In this document: positions 8,533 through 16,248 of the stretch, in pieces
Layout of the letters: the number at the start of each line of letters is the position of its first letter
Numbering within the stretch: the first letter of the stretch is position 1
NCBI GenBank assembly: GCA_028288285.1
Contig: JAQBNZ010000228.1
Span: 1-33,326 of the forward strand
From: Mucilaginibacter sp.
Lineage (GTDB): Bacteria > Bacteroidota > Bacteroidia > Sphingobacteriales > Sphingobacteriaceae
DNA length: 33,326 nt
Reading direction: 5' to 3'
Notes under the pieces: model-generated
Databases searched by the model: none
What the model saw: only the letters and a program-made list of their open reading frames with translations
Told to the model about the DNA's origin: nothing
Program-made: the position numbers and the translations under genes

Positions 8533-9345
8533 TTACTTAGCAAACTTTGGCAATAGATTAGCTGCTGCCCCGGGCATCTTCACTTTGTAGCGGAAACCAC
8601 CGGGAAAATTATCTTCTTCCTTTAAAAACTCATGCCCTTTTTTGCTTATCCAGAATGTTTCAGTGGCCTTTTGACCTTTGTACTCGCTTTCATTAAAAAG
8701 TTTCCAGCAATCTGCTTTTTGGTTATCTAATGTGGTGACCACTTCGCTACCAATAACTTTGTAAATAATATAATTTGGCTTGCCTGAGCCCGCGTCATAA
8801 AAATTTATAGCGAACGTTTTACCGGTAGCCATCGGCAGCATCTCAAAGGTTTCAATATCAAGGTTCCAATTAAAATTAGGAGCAGTAAAATCAAGCGAGA
8901 AATTTTTTAGCGCGTTTGCAGCAACAGTATCTGCGCTAACAATTTTATTGGCATCCCAGTTAAATGATTTGTTTTTACCGGCAACCGTTTCTGAATGGTA
9001 TATGGGCGAAAAATCGCTCACCCTGTTAACCGAATATACTATGCGGTAACTGATGCTATCGCTGCCATACCAATGCTGACTGGTGGCAAAAACCTTTTCG
9101 CCGTTGCGGGTTTCAATCTTTGTATCGCGCAGCCATAACCAAAATCTTAATGTTTTTTGGCTCTTTGGCATTTGAAAATATACCAGGTATTGGCGCATAC
9201 CCGGTTTAAGAGTGGTGGTGTTCAGGCGCTTATCTTTAAGCCTGATGGTATCTACCTGTGCCAATACGCTATTTGATTGTAGTAGTAATAACAATATGGC
9301 CATGCCTGTACACAGCAGCCAGCTCGCGGGAGAAAATGTTTTCAT
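8533..9345 (-). CDS. Exported DUF3108-like protein
   Basis: 270 residues with a long hydrophobic signal (about 8-30, cleavage after VLA). The body is beta-rich with no catalytic motif I can name; the run of W/F residues (RFWLWLRD, ETFWISKKGHEFLKEED) and the domain order resemble DUF3108/LolA-like exported Bacteroidota proteins that may bind lipid or polymer in the periplasm. It is a single-gene unit with its own terminator and is divergent from the LytS-type kinase gene. The family assignment is from overall appearance only. Confidence 0.6.
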   Translation of the reverse strand: MKTFSPASWLLCTGMAILLLLLQSNSVLAQVDTIRLKDKRLNTTTLKPGMRQYLVYFQMPKSQKTLRFWLWLRDTKIETRNGEKVFATSQHWYGSDSISYRIVYSVNRVSDFSPIYHSETVAGKNKSFNWDANKIVSADTVAANALKNFSLDFTAPNFNWNLDIETFEMLPMATGKTFAINFYDAGSGKPNYIIYKVIGSEVVTTLDNQKADCWKLFNESEYKGQKATETFWISKKGHEFLKEEDNFPGGFRYKVKMPGAAANLLPKFAK

Positions 9346-9575
9346 TGTGATATATTTATGATTTAAGCTTTTATTTATTGAAGCAAATTTGTTATTTGTT
9401 TAGGCCGATAAGAAATTGCTTCAACCATATACGCACTATATTTAACCATATAAGGTTACAGTTCAATTAGGATATAAAAACCGACCATTTTAACCAATCA
9501 TTGAATAATTATGGTCTTTTGTTGAATAAATAGCAGCCATTGTTTAAACACACAGCGTACTATTAAAAAGCTTTG

Positions 9576-9583
9576 TACTTTTA
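9576..9583 (+). promoter_or_regulatory. Possible -7 box of the LytS-type kinase gene
   Basis: TACTTTTA differs by one base from TAnnTTTG and ends 3 nt before the ATG at 9587. No matching upstream box is seen. If real, the message would start at or next to the ATG. Confidence 0.3.
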
Positions 9584-9586
9584 AGC

Positions 9587-10609
9587 ATGCAATTGTTCAA
9601 CCGCACACCCACCACCGCTCAGTTACAATGGATGGTATGGGTGTTTGTATTCTTTATTGTGCTGTTTTCTTTGCTGCCGATGGATGGCTTAGGGCAATCG
9701 GCGGTATTTGCATTTGTTAATACCTTGTTTTATGCCGCAATTATTTACGGAAACATCTTGTGGCTTTTTCCACAGTTATTTCAAAAGGGGCGGATTGCCG
9801 CCTATGTAATAGCAGTAATTGGATTGTTACTTACTACCGGGATCTTAAGGGCTTATATATCTATGTATATATACAACCGGTTTTTTGTTATGGGTCATCC
9901 TACTCTAATGAAACCCCAGGCAATTATCAGTTTTGTGGTTGCGGGAGTATTGATATTTATGCTCAGCTTTATTTTCAGGATAGCATTGGCTTATTTTACC
10001 TTAAAGCAGCAAACCGAAGAAATTCTGGTACAAAAAACACAGGCCGAGCTTAATCTGCTTAAATCGCAAGTTCAGCCGCATTTTCTGTTCAATACACTCA
10101 ACAATATTTATTACGAAGCCTACCTGGAAGCACCACGCACTGCAGGGCTGATTGAGCGCCTAAGCGACATTATGCGATACTTTGTTGATGAAAGCCCCAG
10201 GCAAGTAGTATCTTTAGCTACAGAGATTCAGTTTTTGGAAAACTACATAGCGCTGGAAAAGATTCGCATCCGGTATGATATTGATATTACTTTTACAAAA
10301 GACTGTGAAACATCATTAAGCATTCCCCCTATGCTGCTCATGACCTTTGTTGAGAATATTTTTAAACATGGCATTGATAAAACCAGCACTTACAACAAAA
10401 TTGACATTTCGCTTGTGCAGAAAAATGGGCGGCTCATATTTACTACTGAGAATACCGTTCCGGATAAACCGTTAAATACCTCATCAACCGGGTTTGGCAT
10501 TGCCAACCTGCGCAAACGTTTGGTATTATTGTATCAAAACGACTTTGATATGCAGGTTAATAACAAAGGTGATTTATACATAGCTTCATTAAATATCCCG
10601 TTGGCATGA
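9587..10609 (+). CDS. LytS/YehU-type membrane sensor histidine kinase
   Basis: Sensor kinase of the His_kinase (PF06580) type. The first 130 residues hold four membrane segments and little outside loop, so the signal is probably sensed in or at the membrane. The phospho-acceptor motif SQVQPHFLFNTLNNIYYEAY starts near residue 161, followed by a GHKL ATPase domain with IPPMLLMTFVENIFKHGI (N box) and GFGIANLRKRL (G box). The stop codon overlaps the start of the LytTR regulator gene (ATGA), so translation is coupled. The target of this pair cannot be read from the sequence; such pairs are numerous in Bacteroidota. Confidence 0.9.
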   Translation: MQLFNRTPTTAQLQWMVWVFVFFIVLFSLLPMDGLGQSAVFAFVNTLFYAAIIYGNILWLFPQLFQKGRIAAYVIAVIGLLLTTGILRAYISMYIYNRFFVMGHPTLMKPQAIISFVVAGVLIFMLSFIFRIALAYFTLKQQTEEILVQKTQAELNLLKSQVQPHFLFNTLNNIYYEAYLEAPRTAGLIERLSDIMRYFVDESPRQVVSLATEIQFLENYIALEKIRIRYDIDITFTKDCETSLSIPPMLLMTFVENIFKHGIDKTSTYNKIDISLVQKNGRLIFTTENTVPDKPLNTSSTGFGIANLRKRLVLLYQNDFDMQVNNKGDLYIASLNIPLA

Positions 10610-11316
10610 ATTTAAAGTGCATCATAATTGACGATGAGCCTAATGCGGTAAACCTGCTTGAAGTGCTGATAGGACAAACTACTAAATGGCAGCTTTTAGG
10701 CAAATGCTACAATGCGCTGGAAGCGATAGATTTTTTAAAAAAGCACATGGTAGATTTCATTTTTCTGGATATTAATATGCCGCACCTCACCGGGATGGAA
10801 CTTGCCGGATTATTACCCAAGGAAACAAAAATAGTTTTTACAACCGCTTATGCCGAGCATGCAGCCGACAGCTATGCATACCAAACTATTGATTATTTAT
10901 TAAAGCCAATAACACTTAAACGCTTCCTTGCTGCTACACAGAAAATAGAGGCCAGCTTTGGCAAGCAAATAATTATTGAAAAAGCCGAAAGCAAAGCCGA
11001 TGATGATTACTTTTTTGTAAAATCGGGAAAAACGCTGCGGAAGATTTTATTGGACGAGGTGTTGTATTTTGAGGGCGAAAAGGAATATGTGCGACTGGTT
11101 ACCGGCACCGAAGAGCTATTGATTTATCGCCGTTTAAAAGAAATTGAGGAACAGTTACCGCCACCCTTTGTGCGCGTACATAACTCCTACATAGTAAATA
11201 CCAAACTGCTTAACAAAATCCAGGACAATCATATTTACATTGGCAGCAAACAAATTCCCGTAAGTGAAAAATTCAGGGAGGGTTTCATGAAGGTGATTAG
11301 GCAACGGATATTTTAA
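10606..11316 (+). CDS. LytTR-family response regulator
   Basis: Receiver domain with acidic pair D9/D10, phospho-acceptor D55 in FIFLDINMPH and switch Lys in DYLLKPI, then a LytTR DNA-binding domain (about 130-236; FVKSGKTLRKILLDEVLYFEGEKEYVRL and VRVHNSYIVN). It partners with the kinase it overlaps by 4 nt. Its stop codon shares the bases TTAA with the stop codon of the convergent DUF5519-like gene, leaving no room for a terminator between them. Confidence 0.92.
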   Translation: MNLKCIIIDDEPNAVNLLEVLIGQTTKWQLLGKCYNALEAIDFLKKHMVDFIFLDINMPHLTGMELAGLLPKETKIVFTTAYAEHAADSYAYQTIDYLLKPITLKRFLAATQKIEASFGKQIIIEKAESKADDDYFFVKSGKTLRKILLDEVLYFEGEKEYVRLVTGTEELLIYRRLKEIEEQLPPPFVRVHNSYIVNTKLLNKIQDNHIYIGSKQIPVSEKFREGFMKVIRQRIF

Positions 11317-11750
11317 GGATGATGATACTTATACCGCTGTAAGGAGCTTTGGTAGGACAGTTCAAGCAGCTTTATGGCGTAATTTTTATCTTCATTTGTT
11401 TTAATATAAAAACTAATCCATCCTGTGTTTACAAGTGTATGATGGTGCTGCACCCGTCCTTCTTTTAAAAGTTTCTGCTTTAGTTTTCTGCTTAAGGGAA
11501 TATCAAGCAAACCGTTACTGTGCACATGACCTAATTCGTGGATGGTATAATTGAGTTGCAAACCGCCATATTTGTGTAACCCTGAATTGGTGTTGTTCCA
11601 CCCTAATACACCTTTTTCGATTGCATCAATGTGATCCAAAATATCAGGTTTGCTAATGAGCGTCCATAGCATTAACCAACTGTCAAAAATCAACACTGCA
11701 CCAGGTATAATTTTCAGGAATTTTAAATATTTTATTACAAACAGAAACAT
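11313..11750 (-). CDS. DUF5519 (luciferase-domain-like) protein
   Basis: 145 residues. The core HELGHVHSNGLLDIPLSRKL...GRVQHHHTLVNTGWISFYIK...AIKLLELSY matches the family annotated as luciferase-domain-containing or DUF5519, whose biochemical role is not established; no luminescence should be assumed. The N-terminus has one hydrophobic stretch (about 12-32). The His-rich pattern (HELGHVH, QHHH) could bind a metal. It is the last of three minus-strand genes, starting 1 nt after the stop of the SRPBCC gene. Confidence 0.75.
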   Translation of the reverse strand: MFLFVIKYLKFLKIIPGAVLIFDSWLMLWTLISKPDILDHIDAIEKGVLGWNNTNSGLHKYGGLQLNYTIHELGHVHSNGLLDIPLSRKLKQKLLKEGRVQHHHTLVNTGWISFYIKTNEDKNYAIKLLELSYQSSLQRYKYHHP

Positions 11751-11751
11751 A

Positions 11752-12663
11752 TTATTTGTTTTCGCTCAACTGCTTTATGTGTTCCATTACTCTTAAATGC
11801 ACATTCCTGGTTATACTTTTTGCCCAAATATCATAGTACCAGGTTGGAAACACATATAGTTTATACCAACTGTTACCAATAAGCGTAGTAGTATTATCTC
11901 CATTATCTTTTAATAGGAACTGGCCACGTAAAATATCAATATGCCCCATTATCTCCGGGTCGCGGGGTTGATCTGTAATATCAAATGTTAGATTTTTGTT
12001 CTCTTCATAAGTCACAATCTTTTCGTCAAATACATAGCCGTTACTAAAAACACATTTGCGTTTCGCCCCCAAATAATATCCTTCGGCTGTAGATTCAACC
12101 GGGCTTGGCATTCCCACCCTAAAAAGCCAGAATTTACCTGGCACTTTAATGCGTTTATAGGCCACAACATTCTTCCATACTTTATTTACCGGCGCGTTTA
12201 TCACAACAGTATCTGCAACCATGTTCTGATAATGGTGTTCCGAGGTTGAATCAATAACAAAAACAACAAGCAACAGCGCTATAATACTTACGTTTAACTC
12301 CTGATTGTTACGCTTAAACATAGCCCGCCCGGCAAATGCTCCCGTTACTATAAACGTAATTAATAACGGCGATACAATTAACAGGCAGATAAATCCCTCC
12401 TTCAAAAAAATCATGCTCAGACAAATAGCAATCAGGCAGTTTACAATAGATTGTAATATTAATTTTTTGCTACTCAAGCCCTCGTTACGCCAATACCATG
12501 AGCTTATAATGCCCATCAAAAAAGGAATAATGACAAATTCGGAAAATATGAGCGTGCCGTTGTTAAAACTTGTAAAGTATTTAGTTATACCTATAATTAT
12601 TATGGCTATGCCATTTGGAACAATAAACCCATTGTTTGCTGCGGAAAATATTTTATTGATCAT
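11752..12663 (-). CDS. Membrane protein with C-terminal SRPBCC domain
   Basis: 303 residues in two parts. Residues 1-150 contain about four membrane segments (for example NGIAIIIIGITKYF, LIFSEFVIIPFLMGII, LLIVSPLLITFIVTGAFAG, VSIIALLLVVFVI). Residues about 155-303 look like an SRPBCC/polyketide-cyclase-like fold (VVINAPVNKVWKNVVAY...EGYYLGAKRKCVFSNGYVFDEKIVTYEENKNL...WYKLYVFPTWYYDIWA), a hydrophobic-ligand pocket family. Ligand and reaction are unknown. It lies between a GbsR/MarR regulator (38-nt gap) and the DUF5519-like gene (1-nt gap), which suggests a small regulated operon. Confidence 0.7.
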   Translation of the reverse strand: MINKIFSAANNGFIVPNGIAIIIIGITKYFTSFNNGTLIFSEFVIIPFLMGIISSWYWRNEGLSSKKLILQSIVNCLIAICLSMIFLKEGFICLLIVSPLLITFIVTGAFAGRAMFKRNNQELNVSIIALLLVVFVIDSTSEHHYQNMVADTVVINAPVNKVWKNVVAYKRIKVPGKFWLFRVGMPSPVESTAEGYYLGAKRKCVFSNGYVFDEKIVTYEENKNLTFDITDQPRDPEIMGHIDILRGQFLLKDNGDNTTTLIGNSWYKLYVFPTWYYDIWAKSITRNVHLRVMEHIKQLSENK

Positions 12664-12701
12664 AATGCGGCTGGTGCTTTAAACTTGTTGGGAGATAAGA
12701 G

Positions 12702-13208
12702 CTATTTAAATAATTTGAAAATGCCTTTCCAAAACCAATTTCCATCGGCTTTTAGCATTATTTCTAACGTTCTATTTACGTTTTTTGCAAGTTTATTAAT
12801 ATCAGTAACAGACTTGTTAAATGTTTTAAACTCTGGGTCGTTGATATCTCCCTGTACTTTGGTTAATTCATCCAGCACCTTGATAACCGGATCAAGTTCT
12901 CGTTTACTGCGTTCTTTTGCTACCTGTTGCGCAATCTTCCAGGCATCTTTATCGGCAAAAAAATATTCCTTACGTTCACCTGGTTTATGCTGCTTTTCTA
13001 CCAACCCCCAACCTATCAAATCACGAAGAGTCATATTGGCATTGCCGCGGGAAATGCTTAATTTCTCCATGATCTCTTCGGTAGTTAGTTCACCCGGAGT
13101 TATAAGTAACAGCGCATGCACCTGTGCCATGGTTCTGTTGATCCCCCATTCAGAGCCTAACTTTCCCCATGTTTCAACAAATTTACTTTTTGCCTCTGCT
13201 AATTCCAT
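12702..13208 (-). CDS. GbsR/MarR-family transcriptional regulator
   Basis: 168 residues with a winged helix-turn-helix at about 20-95 (INRTMAQVHALLLITPGELTTEEIMEKLSISRGNANMTLRDLIGWGLVEK) and a C-terminal helical region, the arrangement of GbsR-type MarR regulators. Its promoter at 13213-13242 is overlapped by a 10-bp inverted repeat (13231-13258), consistent with autorepression. The start is supported by a -7 box ending 4 nt before the ATG. It probably controls itself and the two genes behind it. The effector is unknown. Confidence 0.88.
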   Translation of the reverse strand: MELAEAKSKFVETWGKLGSEWGINRTMAQVHALLLITPGELTTEEIMEKLSISRGNANMTLRDLIGWGLVEKQHKPGERKEYFFADKDAWKIAQQVAKERSKRELDPVIKVLDELTKVQGDINDPEFKTFNKSVTDINKLAKNVNRTLEIMLKADGNWFWKGIFKLFK

Positions 13209-13212
13209 GCGT

Positions 13213-13242
13213 CAAATATAATTATATTTCTAAACTTTCAAA
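13213..13242 (-). promoter_or_regulatory. Promoter of the GbsR-type regulator gene
   Basis: Reading on the minus strand: TTTG (13242-13239), 18 nt, TATATTTG (13220-13213), 4 nt, ATG. Both boxes match the Bacteroidota consensus. The short distance to the ATG implies a leaderless or nearly leaderless message. Confidence 0.7.
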
Positions 13243-13258
13243 AAGTTCTGAAAGTTTA
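13231..13258. promoter_or_regulatory. Inverted repeat TAAACTTTCA-N8-TGAAAGTTTA (candidate operator)
   Basis: Perfect 10-bp arms at 13231-13240 and 13249-13258. The repeat overlaps the TTTG box (13239-13242) of the regulator's promoter, so a bound dimer would block polymerase. A GbsR/MarR dimer is the natural candidate ligand. Confidence 0.65.
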
Positions 13259-13309
13259 TTTTTAAACTATGACAATTGCATAAAATGACAAATTATTAAG
13301 AGAAGACTT

Positions 13310-14329
13310 CTACGATTCCGTTAACTCACCACGCAGGTCTTTTTCCAAGCAATGTTTCACTTCTTTGGGGTCATTTATCTCGCCCAGCAGATACATCATT
13401 TTGGTAACAGCGGCTTCATAAGTCATATCAAAACCACTGGCTACGCCAATATCTTTTAGCTGCTTGCTGGTTTCATAACGGCCCAGTTCAACTGTCCCCA
13501 CTTTGCATTGAGAAATATCCAGTATCACCTTACCATTATCTATAGCATTTTTTAGCAGGTCAATAAACCACTGGTCGGTTGTAGTGTTACCGGCACCGAA
13601 TGTTTCCATTACAATACCACGCACATCAGCACCTAAAATGGTTTCAACTACTTTTGGACTAATTCCCGGATACAATTTCAGCACTGCAACATCACTCACC
13701 AGGTTATTATGTACTTTTAGTGGGCCCTCGCCCGGTTCGCGAATGTCATTCACACTAAAGCGCAAATGCACACCAGACTCTGCCAGTATAGGGTAATTAG
13801 GTGAACGGAAGGCCTCAAATTTAGAAGAGTTATATTTAAACGCCCGGTTACCACGAAACAGTTTATAATCAAAGTAAATACAAACCTCCGGCACGCGCGA
13901 CTTATCATTCTTTTTGGCCTTGGCTATTTCTATAGAGGTCATCAAGTTTTCCTTCGCATCAGTGCGTACTGCGCTTATAGGCAATTGAGAGCCGGTGAAT
14001 ATTACAGGCTTATTAAGGTTTTGCAACATAAAACTTAATGCTGATGCTGTAAAAGCCATAGTATCAGAGCCATGCAGTATCACAAAGCCATCAACAGTAT
14101 CGTAATTAGATTCAATTAAGGCAGCCAATTCACTCCAAACAGCAGGGTTCATGTTTGATGAGTCAATAATATGATCGAACGAGTGCACCTTAATTTTGCA
14201 ATTAAGTTTTTCCAATTCGGGCACATTATCCATAATCTGCTCAAAATTGATAGGTATTAATACCTTCGTAACAGGATCGCTCATCATACCTATTGTCCCA
14301 CCGGTATAGATGATCAGTATCTGGCTCAT
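13310..14329 (-). CDS. ansA: Type I L-asparaginase
   Basis: Hydrolyses L-asparagine to aspartate and ammonia, expected in the cytoplasm because no signal peptide is present. The first catalytic Thr is in YTGGTIGMM (residues 8-16). The second Thr-Asp pair is in LHGSDTMAFTASAL, where Ser replaces the more common Thr before DT but the Thr-Asp pair is kept. The catalytic Lys lies in RTDAKENL. 339 residues is the usual length for cytoplasmic AnsA. It starts 35 nt after the tatD-like gene and is probably co-transcribed with it. Confidence 0.92.
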   Translation of the reverse strand: MSQILIIYTGGTIGMMSDPVTKVLIPINFEQIMDNVPELEKLNCKIKVHSFDHIIDSSNMNPAVWSELAALIESNYDTVDGFVILHGSDTMAFTASALSFMLQNLNKPVIFTGSQLPISAVRTDAKENLMTSIEIAKAKKNDKSRVPEVCIYFDYKLFRGNRAFKYNSSKFEAFRSPNYPILAESGVHLRFSVNDIREPGEGPLKVHNNLVSDVAVLKLYPGISPKVVETILGADVRGIVMETFGAGNTTTDQWFIDLLKNAIDNGKVILDISQCKVGTVELGRYETSKQLKDIGVASGFDMTYEAAVTKMMYLLGEINDPKEVKHCLEKDLRGELTES

Positions 14330-14364
14330 GAAATTAGGGTTATACTATTAACATTATGTTTTAA

Positions 14365-15132
14365 TTATACACCAAATATCCTTTTTGAATTTTCGGTGGT
14401 GATGCTCGCCACATTTTCTATAGATGTTTGATGCAGTTCCGCTACCTTTTGAGCAATATATGTTAAATAAGAGCTTTCATTTGGTTTCCCCCGGTACGGA
14501 ACGGGCGAAAGGTACGGAGAATCCGTCTCTAATACGATATTCTGAAGATCAATTTGCGGTAAAATTTTGTCCAGACCGGCATTTTTATAGGTAACAACGC
14601 CACCTATACCTAAATAAAAGCCCAACTCAATAATTTTTTCAGCTTGTTCAAGCGTTCCGGCAAAACAATGAAAAATACCACGCAATTTTTGATCTTTTTC
14701 TCCCTGCAATACCTCATAAACTTCATCAAAAGCATCCCGGCAGTGTATTACTATAGGCAAGTTTAATATTTTGGCCCAATCTATTTGCAATTTAAAAGCA
14801 CTGATCTGTTCTGTCAAAAAAGTTTTATCCCAGTAAAGATCAATACCAATTTCGCCAATGGCATATATTTTATGTTTATGCAATGCCGGCTGAATTATGG
14901 CCAGTTCTTCTTCCCAACCCTCTTTAACTGAACATGGGTGCAATCCCAGCATGGGGTAACAATTAGCCGGATAAGCCTCAAGCAAATCAAACATAAGCGG
15001 TACTGATGCTGCATCTACATTGGGTAAAAACAGCCGGTCCACTTTATTATCCAGGCAACGCTGCATCAAATCGGCCCGAAGTGTATTATCGGTTTGATAA
15101 TACAGATGGGTATGTGTATCGGTTAACACCAT
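14365..15132 (-). CDS. tatD: TatD-family metal-dependent DNase
   Basis: Amidohydrolase-fold nuclease, 255 residues. Metal-ligand motifs appear in family order: DTHTHLY near the N-terminus, AIGEIGIDLY with the conserved Glu, VIHCRDAFDE, GIFHCFAG and ETDSPYLSP with the conserved Asp. It is the YcfH/TatD type of 3'-5' DNase linked to DNA repair and turnover. A -7 box ends 4 nt before the ATG. It heads a probable two-gene operon with asparaginase. Confidence 0.93.
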   Translation of the reverse strand: MVLTDTHTHLYYQTDNTLRADLMQRCLDNKVDRLFLPNVDAASVPLMFDLLEAYPANCYPMLGLHPCSVKEGWEEELAIIQPALHKHKIYAIGEIGIDLYWDKTFLTEQISAFKLQIDWAKILNLPIVIHCRDAFDEVYEVLQGEKDQKLRGIFHCFAGTLEQAEKIIELGFYLGIGGVVTYKNAGLDKILPQIDLQNIVLETDSPYLSPVPYRGKPNESSYLTYIAQKVAELHQTSIENVASITTENSKRIFGV

Positions 15133-15136
15133 GGTG

Positions 15137-15144
15137 CAAAAATA
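15137..15144 (-). promoter_or_regulatory. -7 box TATTTTTG of tatD
   Basis: Exact TAnnTTTG, ending 4 nt before the ATG at 15132. It is partly built from the T tract of the terminator of the preceding FKBP gene, so chance similarity is possible. No clear upstream box. Confidence 0.4.
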
Positions 15145-15170
15145 AAAAAGACTGAGAGTTAATCAGTCTT
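15144..15170 (-). terminator. Terminator after the first FKBP gene
   Basis: 8-bp stem AAGACTGA/TCAGTCTT (15148-15155 with 15163-15170, 7-nt loop) followed on the minus strand by a T run. It lies about 40 nt past the stop codon of the gene at 15213-16193 and just upstream of tatD. Confidence 0.75.
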
Positions 15171-15212
15171 ATATTTTAATTTAACAAGAGAAGGTTTTTT
15201 TAACTATAAAAA

Positions 15213-16193
15213 TCAACTCTTCTTTTTAGTAGTAACCCGTTTTTTAAGCGGTGCTTTTACGGGTGCCTTAGTACCCGCTTTTACAGGAGTATGCTTTGTG
15301 CGGTTAACCTTAACCAGTTCCACATCAAATACAAGTGTACTAAATGGTGGTATAGCTTCGCCCCCGCCACGTTCGCCATAAGCCAATTGTGAAGGGATAA
15401 CTAAAGTAGCCTTTGAACCTTCATTCATTAACAGTAAAGCTTCATCCCAACCTTCAATAACTTTTTGTTGGCCAACCGGGAATTTAATAGGCTCGTAGTT
15501 ACGGCCCGGCTGTTGTAAACCTGCGGCTTTGGCATTAGCTTCTACACTGGTGTCAAAAACTTTACCATCAAGCGTGTAGCCTGTGTAATTTACCTGCAGA
15601 GTATCGCCTGCAAGTGGTTTTGGTTTGGTACCCATTTTTGTAATTACATATCTTAAGCCAGATGCTGTAGTTTGGGTGGCTAATTTGTGTACCTTTATAT
15701 AAGTATCAGCGCCTGCTTTTTCGGCTGCTTTTATCTTTTCTAATCCGGCATTTCTTTCGGCAATGGCTTCATTTAGCGATTGTATCTTCAGAATTTTAAT
15801 TATGAACGTTAAATTACTGCCTTTAACCAGAAAAGGAGGGCGCGACTCTTCGTGTCCTTTAAAAATTGAGTCAACCGGCACTTTAACTATTGCGCTGTCA
15901 TTTAGCGCTAACAATGGAAATACATCCATCAGGTCGCCAACACTGGTTGATGGGTGTACTTGCACCTTAACCGGCTGGCCCTGTAAAAAGGTACTGAACA
16001 GGATAGAATCCTTATCTGTTTTTTGAATAGCTTGAAAGGTGATTACATCATTCTGCTTAATTTTTTCGCCGGTGTTTGGTGTAATTATCTGGCATTGCAC
16101 CCCCCCTTTGGCTGTGTGCTGTACAGTTCCCTGTGCACTGGCTGCAAGCGTAAATAAACAAAGTGATAGTATTGTTAAAAAAGTATTTTTCAT
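15213..16193 (-). CDS. Exported FKBP-type peptidyl-prolyl isomerase (two FKBP-like domains)
   Basis: 326 residues with a Sec signal (cleavage after ASA, about residue 20). Residues about 30-140 form a degenerate FKBP-like domain. Residues about 170-300 form a good FKBP domain with VNYTGYTLDGKVFDTS, FPVGQQKVIEGWDEALLLMNEGSKATLVIPSQLAYGERGGGEAIPPFSTLVFDVELV. A Lys-rich tail ends the protein. It should act as a proline isomerase/chaperone in the envelope. It resembles the next gene in domain plan and probably arose by tandem duplication. No promoter is evident, so it may depend on readthrough of the terminator at 16199-16233. Confidence 0.9.
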   Translation of the reverse strand: MKNTFLTILSLCLFTLAASAQGTVQHTAKGGVQCQIITPNTGEKIKQNDVITFQAIQKTDKDSILFSTFLQGQPVKVQVHPSTSVGDLMDVFPLLALNDSAIVKVPVDSIFKGHEESRPPFLVKGSNLTFIIKILKIQSLNEAIAERNAGLEKIKAAEKAGADTYIKVHKLATQTTASGLRYVITKMGTKPKPLAGDTLQVNYTGYTLDGKVFDTSVEANAKAAGLQQPGRNYEPIKFPVGQQKVIEGWDEALLLMNEGSKATLVIPSQLAYGERGGGEAIPPFSTLVFDVELVKVNRTKHTPVKAGTKAPVKAPLKKRVTTKKKS

Positions 16194-16198
16194 ATTAC

Positions 16199-16233
16199 AA
16201 AAAAAAAGCCTTCCGAATAATATCCGGAAGGCT
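16199..16233 (-). terminator. Terminator or attenuator between the two FKBP genes
   Basis: Perfect 9-bp stem AGCCTTCCG/CGGAAGGCT (16207-16215 with 16225-16233) followed by a run of eight or nine T on the minus strand. It sits in the 55-nt gap between two same-strand FKBP genes and ends only 5 nt before the ATG of the downstream one. Confidence 0.88.
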
Positions 16234-16248
16234 AATATAAATTTTAAA

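Noticed and set aside
12685..13221. 178-codon plus-strand frame over the GbsR-type gene
   Set aside because: It is antisense to a gene with a clear winged-helix domain and its own promoter; it is Ser/Leu-rich as expected of a shadow.
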